DNA of 64,000 nt from Cohnella phaseoli (GCF_003386235.1 NZ_QRDZ01000003.1:62001-126000); one strand, 5' to 3'. Positions 6,465-15,596 are shown, numbered from the stretch's first letter. Notes: generated by a model from the sequence alone, not told the origin. Numbers and translations are program-made.

Positions 6465-7937
6465 TTACGAAATAGCGGTTTCTTCCTTAAGAACTTTGAT
6501 ATTCGTAACCGAACGGTCCTCTGGCCCTTTGACCGGCAGGCCGACTTCCAGATGGTTAATGATATAGTCGATATTCTCCTGGGAGATGACTTCGCCGGGC
6601 AGCAAAATCGGAATGCCGGGCGGGTAGACGTAGATGAACTCCGCGATGATGCAGCCGACGGACTCCTTGAAAGGAACCAGCTCGGTTTCCCCGTAAAAGG
6701 CGTCTCTCGGTGTCAACGCGAGATGGGGAATTTCCGGAATGACAACGACAACTTCGGGAATTTCTTTCGAATCTGCATGATAGGCATCCGACAAGCCTTT
6801 GAGTGCTTCGATCAGAATGCCGATGGAGGATTCGTCGTCGCCCGGCGTGGCCAGGCACAAAATATTGTACATATCGCTGAGCTCGACCTCGAGCTTGTAG
6901 TGCTCGCGAAGCCAGTTTTCCGCATCGTAGCCCGTAATCCCGAGATGTCGCACATGGATCGCCAGTTTCGTCGGATCGTGGTCGTAAGTCGCTTCTTCGC
7001 CAAGCAGCTCTTCACCGAAACAGTACAGACCGGCGATCTGGTTGATCTGCTCTCGCGCTTGCTGTGCAAGCCGCAGCGTCCGCTCGGCCAGTTCCTTGCC
7101 GTGAATCGCCAGCTGTCTGCGCGCCGTATCCAGCGATGCCAGAAGCGGGTAGGACGTCGAGGTTGTCGTCAGCAAGCTGAGAATGGTCTGCACGCGCTGC
7201 GGGTTGATAAGCCCTTTGCGCACGTTCAGAATCGAGCTTTGCGTCATGGACCCCCCCAGCTTATGAATGCTCGTCGCCGACATATCGGCTCCGGCCTGCA
7301 TAGCGGAGATTGGAAGCTCCTCCGAGAAATGGATTAGCGCTCCGTGCGCTTCGTCGACAAGCACAGGGATGTCGTATTCGTGAGTTAGGTCGACAATCTC
7401 CTTCAGATTGGCGCATACCCCGTAATAGGTGGGGTTAATGACCAGCAGCGCGGCGGCGTCGGGATGACGTTCCAATGCGCGTCGAACCGAGCGCGTCGTG
7501 ATGCCGTGATCGATACCGAGGTTCGTGTCCCGAACAGGAGACAGGAATACCGGCCGCGCGCCGGCAAAGATGATCGCCGACAGAACGGATTTGTGCACGT
7601 TGCGAGGGACGATGATTTTGTCCCCTGTGCCGCATACCGATAAAATCATCGTCATGATGGCCGTGCTCGTTCCTTGCACGGAGAAGAAAGTCATGTCCGC
7701 GCCGAAAGCATCGGCGGCCAGTCTCTGCGCTTCCAGAATAACCCCCGTGGGCTGGTGCAGATCATCTAGTGGAGCGATATTGATCAAGTCGATATTAAGT
7801 ATGTTTTGTCCGATATATTCGCGATATTCGGGATCCATGCCCGCGCCTTTCTTATGCCCGGGAATATGGAATTGCACCGGATTTTGCCTCGCATGGGAAC
7901 GCAACGCGTCGAATAATGGAGTGCGATTATGATCCAA
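6465..7937 (-). CDS. speA: Arginine decarboxylase (biosynthetic, SpeA)
   Basis: A PLP-dependent fold-III decarboxylase that converts arginine to agmatine, the first step of polyamine synthesis in Bacillota. The TTG at 7937, preceded by AAAGGCAGGGA, gives 490 residues, the same length as B. subtilis SpeA. Landmarks are FHIPGHKKGAGMDP near residue 20, FFSVQGTSTAIMTM, LVINPTYYGVCANL, VDEAHGALIHF, and the PLP-lysine motif ATSIHKLGGSMTQSSIL near residue 230. The C-terminal domain contains VYPPGIPILLPGE and ends KGPEDRSV. Lysine or ornithine specificity cannot be fully excluded from sequence, but the close match to SpeA supports arginine. It is monocistronic; no regulatory element was recognised upstream. 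Confidence 0.93.
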   Translation of the reverse strand: MDHNRTPLFDALRSHARQNPVQFHIPGHKKGAGMDPEYREYIGQNILNIDLINIAPLDDLHQPTGVILEAQRLAADAFGADMTFFSVQGTSTAIMTMILSVCGTGDKIIVPRNVHKSVLSAIIFAGARPVFLSPVRDTNLGIDHGITTRSVRRALERHPDAAALLVINPTYYGVCANLKEIVDLTHEYDIPVLVDEAHGALIHFSEELPISAMQAGADMSATSIHKLGGSMTQSSILNVRKGLINPQRVQTILSLLTTTSTSYPLLASLDTARRQLAIHGKELAERTLRLAQQAREQINQIAGLYCFGEELLGEEATYDHDPTKLAIHVRHLGITGYDAENWLREHYKLEVELSDMYNILCLATPGDDESSIGILIEALKGLSDAYHADSKEIPEVVVVIPEIPHLALTPRDAFYGETELVPFKESVGCIIAEFIYVYPPGIPILLPGEVISQENIDYIINHLEVGLPVKGPEDRSVTNIKVLKEETAIS

Positions 7938-8178
7938 TAGGGGTTCCCTGCCTTTCTCGTGACTTGCCGAAGGAATAGACGTAGCTTTTTGTTCAAACAA
8001 GCATGAGTATAACAAAAATGGGGGGGAAATCAACTATTGCTTACAGATTGCGAAAGTTGTCACCAAAACGTCAACGTCTGCGATTTGGAACTGCGAGGAT
8101 TTATGTGCTACCATCATTAGAAGATAGAGTTCGGCACGTTATGCTATTTATCGTTCAACAAGAGGAGAGAAAACGCGC

Positions 8179-9351
8179 GTGAAAAGCAAACTAGCGGTCG
8201 TAGGGCTGATGCTCTTTACGATTTTTGTCGGGTTCGGCATCATTATTCCGGTGCTGCCCCAGCTCGTGACGGAAGCGAGTAAAGAGTCTGCAAACTGGCA
8301 TACGGGCGGGATGCTTGCCATTTATTCCTTAATGTCCTTCGTGCTTAGCCCGCTCTGGGGCGGTTTGTCTGAGCGAGTCGGCAGACGTCCTGTTATTATG
8401 ACCGGAGTGTTCGGCTTTGCGGTCAGCTTCCTGCTGCTCGGCATGTCCGGCGACAACCTATGGCTGATGTATGCGTCCCGGGTGCTCGGAGGACTGTTCT
8501 CCGGCGCGGTCGTATCCTGTATCGTCGCCTACGTTGCAGACATTACGACAGAGGAGGAGCGGACGAAGGGGATGGCGGTCGTCGGCATGAGCATCGGACT
8601 TGGCTTTACGTTTGGCCCTGGGTTCGGGGGCTGGCTGAGCAAGATCACGCTGCACACGCCGTTCTATGCGGCGGCGGCGCTTTCCTTGATCGTCTTCGTT
8701 GCCGCCTGGTTCAGCTTGACCGAGTCGCTGCCGCCGGAGAAACGCGCTTCCCGCGTCAGGAGCAAGCGGGTATCGCGCTGGACCGCATTCCAGGGGGCGC
8801 TTAAGTTTTTGTATGTGCTGGCTTTCTTCGTCACGTTCTCGCTCGCGATTCTGGAAGCGACTCTGCAGTTGATCGGAATGGAGAAGTTCGGAGTGACCCC
8901 GCCGCAGGTCGGCACGGCGTTCGTGTTCTGCGGCTTGGCGGGAGCGGCCGTTCAGGGCGGCGTCGTGCGCAGACGCGTGAAAGTCGGCCAGGAAGGCCGC
9001 TATATCGCGCTCGGACTGGTCATATCCGCAACCGGATTTTTCCTGCTGCCCACGGCGCCCAATTGGACGATGGTGATTGTGTACCTGTGCGTGTTCGGCA
9101 TCGGGAACTCGTTGATCAAGCCGTGCGTGATGTCGCTCATCACGCAGAAAACGACGGTCGAACAAGGCATCGCCTCCGGTCTCAGTTCTTCCATGGACAG
9201 CCTGGGACGGATTGTCGGACCCTTGCTCGGGGCGGTTCTGATCTGGGCGGCAGACTGGCTGCCGTTCGTCGTATCCGGTATTCTCTCGATCGCCGCTCTC
9301 GGGCTGCTGGCTCAGTTCCGCAGCAGAGACCGCCAGAAAGCGCACGCCTGA
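8179..9351 (+). CDS. MFS transporter (TetA/multidrug exporter-like)
   Basis: A 390-residue, 12-helix major facilitator protein. The GTG start at 8179 follows AGGAGAG. The loop 2-3 motif GGLSERVGRRP (motif A) lies near residue 63. Helix 5 carries GIGLGFTFGPGFGGWL-like antiporter motif C (here MSIGLGFTFGPGFGGWL, about residue 137). Motif C is a mark of drug/proton antiporters of the DHA1 group. The first helix, MLFTIFVGFGIIIPVLPQL, is typical of TetA/Bmr/NorA-like exporters. The substrate is unknown. It is monocistronic and followed by a strong terminator. It lies next to the RND pump but lacks the regulatory block found before that pump. Confidence 0.85.
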   Translation: MKSKLAVVGLMLFTIFVGFGIIIPVLPQLVTEASKESANWHTGGMLAIYSLMSFVLSPLWGGLSERVGRRPVIMTGVFGFAVSFLLLGMSGDNLWLMYASRVLGGLFSGAVVSCIVAYVADITTEEERTKGMAVVGMSIGLGFTFGPGFGGWLSKITLHTPFYAAAALSLIVFVAAWFSLTESLPPEKRASRVRSKRVSRWTAFQGALKFLYVLAFFVTFSLAILEATLQLIGMEKFGVTPPQVGTAFVFCGLAGAAVQGGVVRRRVKVGQEGRYIALGLVISATGFFLLPTAPNWTMVIVYLCVFGIGNSLIKPCVMSLITQKTTVEQGIASGLSSSMDSLGRIVGPLLGAVLIWAADWLPFVVSGILSIAALGLLAQFRSRDRQKAHA

Positions 9352-9369
9352 TCGCAAGACCCATCAAGG

Positions 9370-9418
9370 CCGTTCCCACAAGCGAGCTCCAAGCTTACTT
9401 GCCGGGAACGGTCTTTTT
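9370..9418 (+). terminator. Terminator of the MFS gene
   Basis: CCGTTCCC (9370-9377) pairs with GGGAACGG (9404-9411), followed by TCTTTTTC. Confidence 0.8.
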
Positions 9419-9434
9419 CTATTTTCCGCTGAAA

Positions 9435-9510
9435 ATGACTTTCGTCACCCGAACGTTCCCCTCCAAAGTGACTCAATACACCTGTGCGGATTATTCAAAC
9501 GCCCTACAAT
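9435..9510 (+). promoter_or_regulatory. Putative response-regulator-controlled promoter of the RND pump
   Basis: The block has three parts: ATGACTTTCGTCACC with the dyad TGAC/GTCA; then GTGACTCAATACACCTGT from 9468; then a -10 box TACAAT at 9505-9510. No good -35 hexamer precedes the -10 box. The same parts, with the second element 37 bases from the -10 box in both cases, occur at 15649-15723 before the ABC exporter operon. The simplest reading is an activator-dependent promoter bound by the NarL-type regulator encoded at 13783-14442. Confidence 0.6.
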
Positions 9511-9693
9511 GCAATCAAGGACGGAATACGGCTTGACGGAAAAGAGCGTACGAGAAAAAGGGAGACCGGAGGCTGACGACGTCTCGGACTCAAGTCCAGG
9601 AGAAAGTCCGGTCTGCAGCCGATTCTCGCGCCGGACCGTTATCCGTTAAGCTGAACAATGAAAAGACGCAGATGCGGAAGGGGAACGGGAAAG

Positions 9694-12600
9694 TTGAAAA
9701 ATTTAATTAACGGAGCATTTCGCAACAAAGCGGCGATGATCCTTATCGTCATTATGGTGCTTGCGATGGGGGGACTAAGCTATACGAAGCTTCCGATGGA
9801 GTTTTTGCCGGAGGCCGACAACCCGCAGGTGACCGTATCGGTCATTGGACCGGGCTACGATGCTTCCGCCATGGACCGGACGGTTACCGGCCCGATCGAA
9901 CAGGCGCTGGCCAGCATCAAAGGAAAGACGAATACGTTCTCCACGTCGGGAGACGGCTTCTCGCAAGTGAATTTGAACTTTGATTCGCGCACGAACATGA
10001 AGGAGGCGAAGCAGGAGGTCGAGCAGGCCGTGAACACAGTCGCTCTGCCCGACAACGTATCCTCGCCGTACGTTGTGCAGCTCAATACTTCGATGATTCC
10101 GATCTCGTTCGTGACGCTAACATTTGCGGATGGCGTTAGCGACGCGGAGAAGGAGTCGCTGGAGCAGCGCATTCGCGACGAGTTCAATGCGATTGACGGC
10201 GTGGGCAGCGTGATGGTCGCCGGCAAGCCTCAGCCTTCGGTCAGCATCGAGCCCAATGCCGAGAAGTTGGCGGAGAAGGGCGTTCCGCTTCAAGCGCTAT
10301 ACGGAGTGCTGCAAGGACGGACCGCTTCGTCCGCGGTCGGAGAGAGCGTTCTGGATGGCCAAATCGTCAATCTGAACGTTGTCGCCAACCTGCAGGATAT
10401 CGATACGCTGAAGCAGCTTCCCGTCGTTCCCGGAGTGAAGCTGAGCGAGGTCGCGGATGTCAAGCTGGACGATTCGAAGGAAAGCCTGTTTCGTGTAGAC
10501 GGCAAGGACGCGATTGAGTTCGTCATCTCCAAAGGAGCGAATTCCAATGCGGTCAGCGTCGGCAAGGAAGTCGAGAAAATTATCGACAAATATAACGAGG
10601 AAAACGCGGCGGTCGAGCTGAAAGTCGCTATAAGCACCTCGGAGCAGGTCGTGCACTCGGTCAACAGCATGATGAGAGAGGTGCTGCTTGGCGCCTTGTT
10701 CGCCACAATTGTTATTCTTATTTTTATGCGCAACATTCGCGCTACGCTTGTCACAATCGTCTCGATCCCGCTATCGCTGGCGATGACGTTGTACCTGCTT
10801 GATCTGTCCGGGATTACGCTGAACATTTTAACGCTGGGCGGTGTCGCGGTTGCGGTCGGACGGCTGGTGGACGACAGCATCGTTGTCATCGAGAACATTT
10901 TCCGCAGGCTTCAGAAAGAGAAGTTCTCCAAAGAGCTGGTCATCGATGCGACCGCAGAGGTGGCGCGTGCAATTACCGCCTCTACGCTGACGACAATCGC
11001 GGTATTCCTGCCGATGAGCTTGCTGCGAGGCAGCCTGCAGTCTTTCCTGCTGCCGTTCGCGTTAACGATGACTTATTCGCTGCTGTCCTCGCTGATCGTC
11101 GCTTTGACGGTAATTCCGCTCATGAGCGCCGGCGTGCTGCGGAACTCCAACATTAAGGAGCACCAGCCTTCAAAACGGTTCGTACGTCTGTTGGAATGGA
11201 ATCTGAAGCGCAAGTGGCTGCCGATTCTCGGCGCGGTCGTTCTGCTGGTCGCTTCTATCGCCACCTACATGACGATGCCGAAGGGAGCGATCGATTCCTC
11301 GAACGCGGAAAACGTCAACGTAAGCCTGCAATACAAGCCGGGCACTCCGGCCGAGCAAGTGCTGGAAAACGGCTTTAAGCTGGAAACCTATTTGCTGGGA
11401 CGAGAAGATGTGTCGCTGGTTATGATGGTGAACGGCAATAGCTCCGAATCGGCCAAGTACGGCTCTGTCAGCTCTCCAACCCTTGTTACTTACATGCTGA
11501 AAATGAAAAAGGGTGCGGATGCGGAAAAAACGATGGAGGAAGTGAAAGCGCAGGCCGGCGGATATCCGGAAGCGGAACTGAACGTATCGACGGGCGACTT
11601 CATGTCCAGCGGCAGCTCCACGGAAGTCATTATCGACGTTACGGGCGGCAATCTCGAAGACATCGGCAAGACGGCCGAGGAGGTCATGGCCAAGATCGCG
11701 CCGATCAAGGACGTGCTCAAAGTCGAGAGCAATCAGCAAGAGAAGAAAACGATCTATACGCTGGAGGTCAACCCGGCTGCGGCCAAGGCGGGTGAAATCG
11801 CCGCTCAGCTCCAAGGGATGCTGAACCCAGTTCCGGTCGGCTCCATCGTCGTGGACGGACAGACGATTCCCGTGAGGATCGAGCCGGCGCTAAAGCCGCA
11901 ATCCGAGAGCGAGCTTTCGGCTCTGACCGTAATGACCGACGAAGGTCCGAAGCCGGTATCCGCCGTGGCCAAATGGGAGAAGTCGGAGCAGGCGACGATG
12001 TTCTACCACAAGGACGGCAGCAGCTATGTTCGCGTATCGGCCTCGGTCGAGCCGTCCCAACTGTCCAAGGTCGGAACGGAGATCGACAAGCAGCTGAAGG
12101 AAATCTCGCCTCCGGAAGGCGTCAAGCTGAACGTAGGCGGAGCTTCGGCGGACCAATCGGCCGACATTATGAGCCTGTTCATGATGATGATCGTTTCTAT
12201 CGGAGTCGTCTATCTGATCATGGTGTTTACGTTCAAGACGCTTAAAGCGCCGCTAGCTATCATCAGTTCGATTTTCTTCGTGCCGATCGGGGCTGTGCTG
12301 GGGCTGATCGTGACGGGGGTAACGCCGGACTTCACCGCAATCTTCGGCGTCGTCATGCTGATCGGCATCGTCGTCACGAACGCGATCGTTCTGATCGACC
12401 GGGTGAAGCATAACGAAGAGCGCATGACGATTCGCGAAGCGCTGCTTGAAGCGGCCGGTACACGTATGCGTCCGATTCTGATGACGGCGATCGCGACCGT
12501 CGGCGCGATGCTCCCGCTCGTGTTCGGCTCGTCGGAGAGCGGCAGCATCGTCTCCCAGAGCTTGGCTATCGTCGTAATTGGCGGACTCGTCGTCGCGACA

Positions 12601-12732
12601 CTGCTGACGCTCGTCATCGTACCTTGTGTGTATGAACTGCTCTATTTCCGCAAGTCGGCTCGTCAGCGCAAAATTGCCGCAGCGGCGGTAAGCGAAGCGG
12701 CGGCGCATTCGTCTTGGGAGGGGAGCAAATGA
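9694..12732 (+). CDS. RND superfamily efflux transporter (SwrC/AcrB-like)
   Basis: A 1012-residue proton-driven exporter of the HAE-RND type found in Bacillota, of which B. subtilis SwrC (surfactin self-resistance) is the known example. The TTG at 9694 has AAGGGG nine bases upstream; the in-frame ATG at 9658 lacks a ribosome binding site. The two halves have the usual plan: helix 1 (AAMILIVIMVLAMGGLSYTKLP), a large extracytoplasmic pore domain, then helices 2-6, repeated. The proton-relay aspartates are in GRLVDDSIVVIENI on helix 4, near residue 392. No membrane-fusion or outer-membrane partner gene is adjacent, as expected in a monoderm. The following pentapeptide-repeat gene overlaps by an ATGA and is translationally coupled. 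The 5' region shares a regulatory block with the ABC exporter at 15755. Confidence 0.9.
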   Translation: MKNLINGAFRNKAAMILIVIMVLAMGGLSYTKLPMEFLPEADNPQVTVSVIGPGYDASAMDRTVTGPIEQALASIKGKTNTFSTSGDGFSQVNLNFDSRTNMKEAKQEVEQAVNTVALPDNVSSPYVVQLNTSMIPISFVTLTFADGVSDAEKESLEQRIRDEFNAIDGVGSVMVAGKPQPSVSIEPNAEKLAEKGVPLQALYGVLQGRTASSAVGESVLDGQIVNLNVVANLQDIDTLKQLPVVPGVKLSEVADVKLDDSKESLFRVDGKDAIEFVISKGANSNAVSVGKEVEKIIDKYNEENAAVELKVAISTSEQVVHSVNSMMREVLLGALFATIVILIFMRNIRATLVTIVSIPLSLAMTLYLLDLSGITLNILTLGGVAVAVGRLVDDSIVVIENIFRRLQKEKFSKELVIDATAEVARAITASTLTTIAVFLPMSLLRGSLQSFLLPFALTMTYSLLSSLIVALTVIPLMSAGVLRNSNIKEHQPSKRFVRLLEWNLKRKWLPILGAVVLLVASIATYMTMPKGAIDSSNAENVNVSLQYKPGTPAEQVLENGFKLETYLLGREDVSLVMMVNGNSSESAKYGSVSSPTLVTYMLKMKKGADAEKTMEEVKAQAGGYPEAELNVSTGDFMSSGSSTEVIIDVTGGNLEDIGKTAEEVMAKIAPIKDVLKVESNQQEKKTIYTLEVNPAAAKAGEIAAQLQGMLNPVPVGSIVVDGQTIPVRIEPALKPQSESELSALTVMTDEGPKPVSAVAKWEKSEQATMFYHKDGSSYVRVSASVEPSQLSKVGTEIDKQLKEISPPEGVKLNVGGASADQSADIMSLFMMMIVSIGVVYLIMVFTFKTLKAPLAIISSIFFVPIGAVLGLIVTGVTPDFTAIFGVVMLIGIVVTNAIVLIDRVKHNEERMTIREALLEAAGTRMRPILMTAIATVGAMLPLVFGSSESGSIVSQSLAIVVIGGLVVATLLTLVIVPCVYELLYFRKSARQRKIAAAAVSEAAAHSSWEGSK

Positions 12733-12992
12733 GCATGAACTTGCAATATACGGACATTTCCGACTCTAAGCTACAGGTGGTCAGGGCCGATGGTCTTGTA
12801 TTGGAAGAGGTAAGCATGGCGAAGGCAAGCCTCAAGCGCGTGAACTTGAGCGGAGCGCAAATCTCGAATGCGACGCTGGCCGGAGCGAAGCTCGCGAGTT
12901 GCGACTTGTCCGACGTCGAAATCACCGATTGCGAACTGGCCGGCTTTAAGATCAACGGCGTCTTGGTCACGGAGTTGTTGAAACGGATGTAG
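12729..12992 (+). CDS. Pentapeptide repeat protein coupled to the RND pump
   Basis: An 87-residue protein whose ATG overlaps the stop codon of the RND gene (ATGA), with GGAGGGGAG upstream. It has about ten A(D/N)LxX-type repeats (SLKRVNLSGAQISNATLAGA, KLASCDLSDVEITDCELAGF), predicted to form a short right-handed quadrilateral beta-helix. Longer members such as Qnr protect gyrase, but this one is too short to claim that. Coupling to the pump suggests a function in the same resistance response or a structural partner role. No signal peptide is present, so it is probably cytoplasmic. Confidence 0.85.
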   Translation: MSMNLQYTDISDSKLQVVRADGLVLEEVSMAKASLKRVNLSGAQISNATLAGAKLASCDLSDVEITDCELAGFKINGVLVTELLKRM

Positions 12993-13020
12993 CAGAGGTA
13001 ATGGCGTCCATAAGTACGGG

Positions 13021-13138
13021 GGGCTGCCCCATAAGCAGTTGACTTGAAATAATCGACAGACAAAGAAAGGTATATACACCTTTCATCTTTGTTATCGATT
13101 ATCTTTCAGAGCAACTTGACATGCTTATGGGGCAGCCC
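13021..13138. repeat. 118-bp element with 17-bp perfect terminal inverted repeats (MITE-like)
   Basis: The left end 13021-13037 (GGGCTGCCCCATAAGCA) is the exact complement of the right end 13122-13138. The inner parts also pair imperfectly down to AAAGGT/ACCTTT, so the whole element can fold into one long hairpin. It lies between the convergent ends of the pentapeptide gene and yktB and could also act as a terminator. No clear target duplication or T-run is visible. Confidence 0.65.
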
Positions 13139-13144
13139 TTCGCC

Positions 13145-13786
13145 TTACAGCGCCATCCGATACAGAGGCAGCAGCGTGCGGAACGTGTCTTCGGCGCGTT
13201 TCATGAACGCTTCTCCGTCGGCCAGCAGCGGATCGCCGCGCTGAATGTGAATGCCGCAGGTCAGCTCGGCGGCTTTGACCGTTTTCAGTCGCGTAAACAG
13301 CTCCTTAAGCTCGTCGTCTGCCAGCTCTCCGTGAACCAAACCCGTCGGCACCATATGGTCCTTCGACCATACATATGACGAAGGGACAGAGCCGCGAATC
13401 GACGACAGCTCAGCCAGTGCCCGCTCGGCGAACTGATCCTTGCTCGGGCATTCGTAAATGACCGCGAATTGCACGAAGACGTGCGTCGACCAGAGGCCGA
13501 TCTGGAAGTGAGGGTGAGCCTTGTATCCTCTTTTATTGGGGGCGAAGGCGACCCACGAGTCGTTCGGCGGGTTAACGGTTCTTCTGGCGTGTTTGGCGAC
13601 ATGCGTAAACATTTCTTCGCCGCAAGCCTCGGTCAAAAACGGCGTCATACGCTCTCCCAACTGATGAAATTTCGGCCGTACCCGGGCGATCAGCGCCTCC
13701 ATGCGCGCCTCCAGCCCTTCAATTTCGAACACCTCGAAATCCTTGTCCTCGAACCCTGTGAAACTATCCGTTGCGATTACGCTCAT
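13145..13786 (-). CDS. DUF1054 family protein YktB
   Basis: A 213-residue member of the UPF0637/YktB family. Recognisable parts are FTGFEDKDFEVFEIEGLEAR at the N-terminus, WVAFAPNKRGYKAHPHFQIG near residue 80, FAVIYECPSKDQFAERAL, and SKDHMVPTG. The function is not established. It is the last gene of an operon with the response regulator and histidine kinase: its start overlaps the regulator stop by four bases, so it is translated with them. This linkage to a two-component system is a feature of this locus rather than of the family as I know it. Confidence 0.85.
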   Translation of the reverse strand: MSVIATDSFTGFEDKDFEVFEIEGLEARMEALIARVRPKFHQLGERMTPFLTEACGEEMFTHVAKHARRTVNPPNDSWVAFAPNKRGYKAHPHFQIGLWSTHVFVQFAVIYECPSKDQFAERALAELSSIRGSVPSSYVWSKDHMVPTGLVHGELADDELKELFTRLKTVKAAELTCGIHIQRGDPLLADGEAFMKRAEDTFRTLLPLYRMAL

Positions 13787-14442
13787 GCTCTTGACTCCTT
13801 CAAATAAAAAATAGCGATCTGAGTGCGGTCCCGAAGGCCCAGCTTTCCTAAAATTTCAGAGATGTAATTTTTCACCGTACCTTCGCTAAGAAACATCGCT
13901 CCGGCGATTTCTTTGTTGGATTTGCCGTCGGCAATATGACGAACGATATCCTGCTCCGCCGGGGTAAGTCCGGAATCCGCTAGTCTCTTGGCCGCTCCGC
14001 CGGCAGACTCGCGCGAATCCCGCTGGTCCAGCAGGCCGGCCAGCTTGCGGGCGATGTCCGGATGGATAAGATGGTTGCCTTCGACGACCGACTTGATCCC
14101 GGAGACGATCCGGGCCGGCGGCACGTTTTTGAGCAAGTAGCCGTTGGCGCCGTTGCGGATCGCCTGCACGATATATTCGTCGTCGTCGAAGGTGGTCAGA
14201 ATAAGCACCGCCGGCGGCTTGTCCAGCGTTTTCAGCTTGCGCGTCCCTTCAACGCCGTCGCATCCCGGCATGCGAATGTCCATCAGAACGATGTCCGTCT
14301 CCGGATGCTCCTTGACGAATCGGTAACCTTCCTCGCCGTCTCCGCATGTGCCGATAACCGTTAGATCGGGGTCCAGGTCGAGAATGAGCTTTAAGCTTTC
14401 CCGAATGAACGGATCGTCGTCCACAATAACCAATTGAATCAT
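13783..14442 (-). CDS. NarL/FixJ-type response regulator (LnrK/YfiK-like)
   Basis: A 219-residue regulator. The receiver domain (1-120) has the acidic pair VDDDPF, phosphorylation site VLMDIRMPG (Asp near residue 55), LTTFDDDEY and the lysine in GYLLKNV. The output domain (about 150-215) is a LuxR-type helix-turn-helix, LTPAEQDIVRHIADGKSNKE and GTVKNYISEILGKLGL. It overlaps the kinase gene by four bases upstream and yktB by four bases downstream. Gene order and sizes match B. subtilis yfiJK-LMN (linearmycin resistance, lnrJKLMN), except that the exporter genes are divergent here. It probably binds the TGAC-containing blocks at 9435-9510 and 15649-15723. Confidence 0.9.
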   Translation of the reverse strand: MIQLVIVDDDPFIRESLKLILDLDPDLTVIGTCGDGEEGYRFVKEHPETDIVLMDIRMPGCDGVEGTRKLKTLDKPPAVLILTTFDDDEYIVQAIRNGANGYLLKNVPPARIVSGIKSVVEGNHLIHPDIARKLAGLLDQRDSRESAGGAAKRLADSGLTPAEQDIVRHIADGKSNKEIAGAMFLSEGTVKNYISEILGKLGLRDRTQIAIFYLKESRA

Positions 14443-15596
14443 GACAAAATCCCCTTTTCCTGCGCTGGCCGCGTTCGTGAGTACGGAACGATCGTCGACA
14501 GGACGAACCGAGGCTCCATGGCGATGCGGAGCTGTCCGCCGACAACGGCCAATCTGTCTTGCATTCCTTTAATCCCCATACCCGGAGCGAGCTGACCGGG
14601 AGGCTTGCCGTTGTTGGAAATGTTCATGGCGATCCGGTCCTCCGCGAAATCGAGCCCGACCTCGACCGCGGTAGCGCCGCCGTGCCGGACTGCATTGGTA
14701 ATCGCCTCCTGGGCGTTCCGGTACAGCACGAACTCCAGACTCGGATAGAGCGGGAACGGGTTGCCGGTTACCGCAAAATCGACCTCGATCCGCAAATCTC
14801 TCGCCGCGTCCTCGATTAGGCGATGCAGCGCATATCTTCTCGCGCCTGCGGAATCGACGGGCTGCAGCTTCCGAACCGTGTACCGCATATTGTTCATGCT
14901 TTCTTCCAACTGTCCGCGCACCTGCTCGATCAGCCCCGTCGCTTGAGCCGGATTGCGTTCCATGAGCTGGAGCGCCGCCTCGGTCATCATTTTCACCCGG
15001 ATCAGCCTGTGGCCTAGATCGTCGTGCAGCTCGGTGGCGATTCGGCTGCGTTCCTGGACCTGCGCATAATCCTCCACCTTGCGAGCATATTCCATCGCGC
15101 GCGCTCGCTCCTGCTCAAGCTGCTCTTGGCTGCCCGCGAGCGCCTCAACCGCATTTTCCAATCGCTCGGCCTGACGCTTCTGCAAGAAGACGGCGGCGAC
15201 GAACAGTGCGACAATCAGCCAGACGATGTTCATCGTCCAGACTGTGCCAGCGGGAAGTCGATCCACACCGGAGTTGAGAACCACGGCGGATAGAAGGAGC
15301 GCAACGCCAAGCTCGACCGGTTTGTTTAAGCACAGAACGGCGGTGACGAGCAAGGAGTACTGGAGAAAATAGAGCAGTCCCCCATATTCGTGATAAAGCA
15401 GCGAGAAAGCGATCATACCGAGCGGAATGAGCAGCATCGCGAGCTTGCGGGCCGGCAGCAGCAATCGCGAGTACAGCAGCGCCAGAAGAATGCAAGCGAC
15501 GTATTTTCCGACTGAGGGGATGTCGACTTCGTAGAGCGTGGCGATCGCGGGCGCCGCGACCAGAAGGTGCTGAAGCCAGACAAGAGGGTGCCTCAT
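14439..15596 (-). CDS. Sensor histidine kinase (LnrJ/YfiJ-like, HisKA_3)
   Basis: A 385-residue membrane kinase. Five hydrophobic segments fill residues 1-135 with only short loops, so stimuli are probably sensed in or at the membrane. A coiled-coil linker (about 140-190, EQLEQERARAMEYARKVEDY) leads to the HisKA_3 dimerisation helix with the phosphorylated His in ERSRIATELHDDLGHRL. The ATPase domain has the N-box AQEAITNAVRHG and the G-box MGIKGMQDRL. It is the first gene of the kinase-regulator-yktB operon, divergent from the exporter genes at 15755. By analogy with LnrJ the signal may be polyenes or other membrane-active compounds; that is inference. Confidence 0.9.
   Translation of the reverse strand: MRHPLVWLQHLLVAAPAIATLYEVDIPSVGKYVACILLALLYSRLLLPARKLAMLLIPLGMIAFSLLYHEYGGLLYFLQYSLLVTAVLCLNKPVELGVALLLSAVVLNSGVDRLPAGTVWTMNIVWLIVALFVAAVFLQKRQAERLENAVEALAGSQEQLEQERARAMEYARKVEDYAQVQERSRIATELHDDLGHRLIRVKMMTEAALQLMERNPAQATGLIEQVRGQLEESMNNMRYTVRKLQPVDSAGARRYALHRLIEDAARDLRIEVDFAVTGNPFPLYPSLEFVLYRNAQEAITNAVRHGGATAVEVGLDFAEDRIAMNISNNGKPPGQLAPGMGIKGMQDRLAVVGGQLRIAMEPRFVLSTIVPYSRTRPAQEKGILS

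Noticed and set aside
6552-7337. Open frame opposite speA
   Set aside because: It has no family features, while speA matches its family over 490 residues.
8458-9357. 299-codon frame opposite the MFS gene
   Set aside because: Its composition is that of an antisense shadow (many R, Q, D, H) and no motif is seen.
9658-9693. ATG 9658 as the start of the RND gene
   Set aside because: It has no Shine-Dalgarno and would add the atypical head MKRRRCGRGTG. TTG 9694 has AAGGGG at the right distance.
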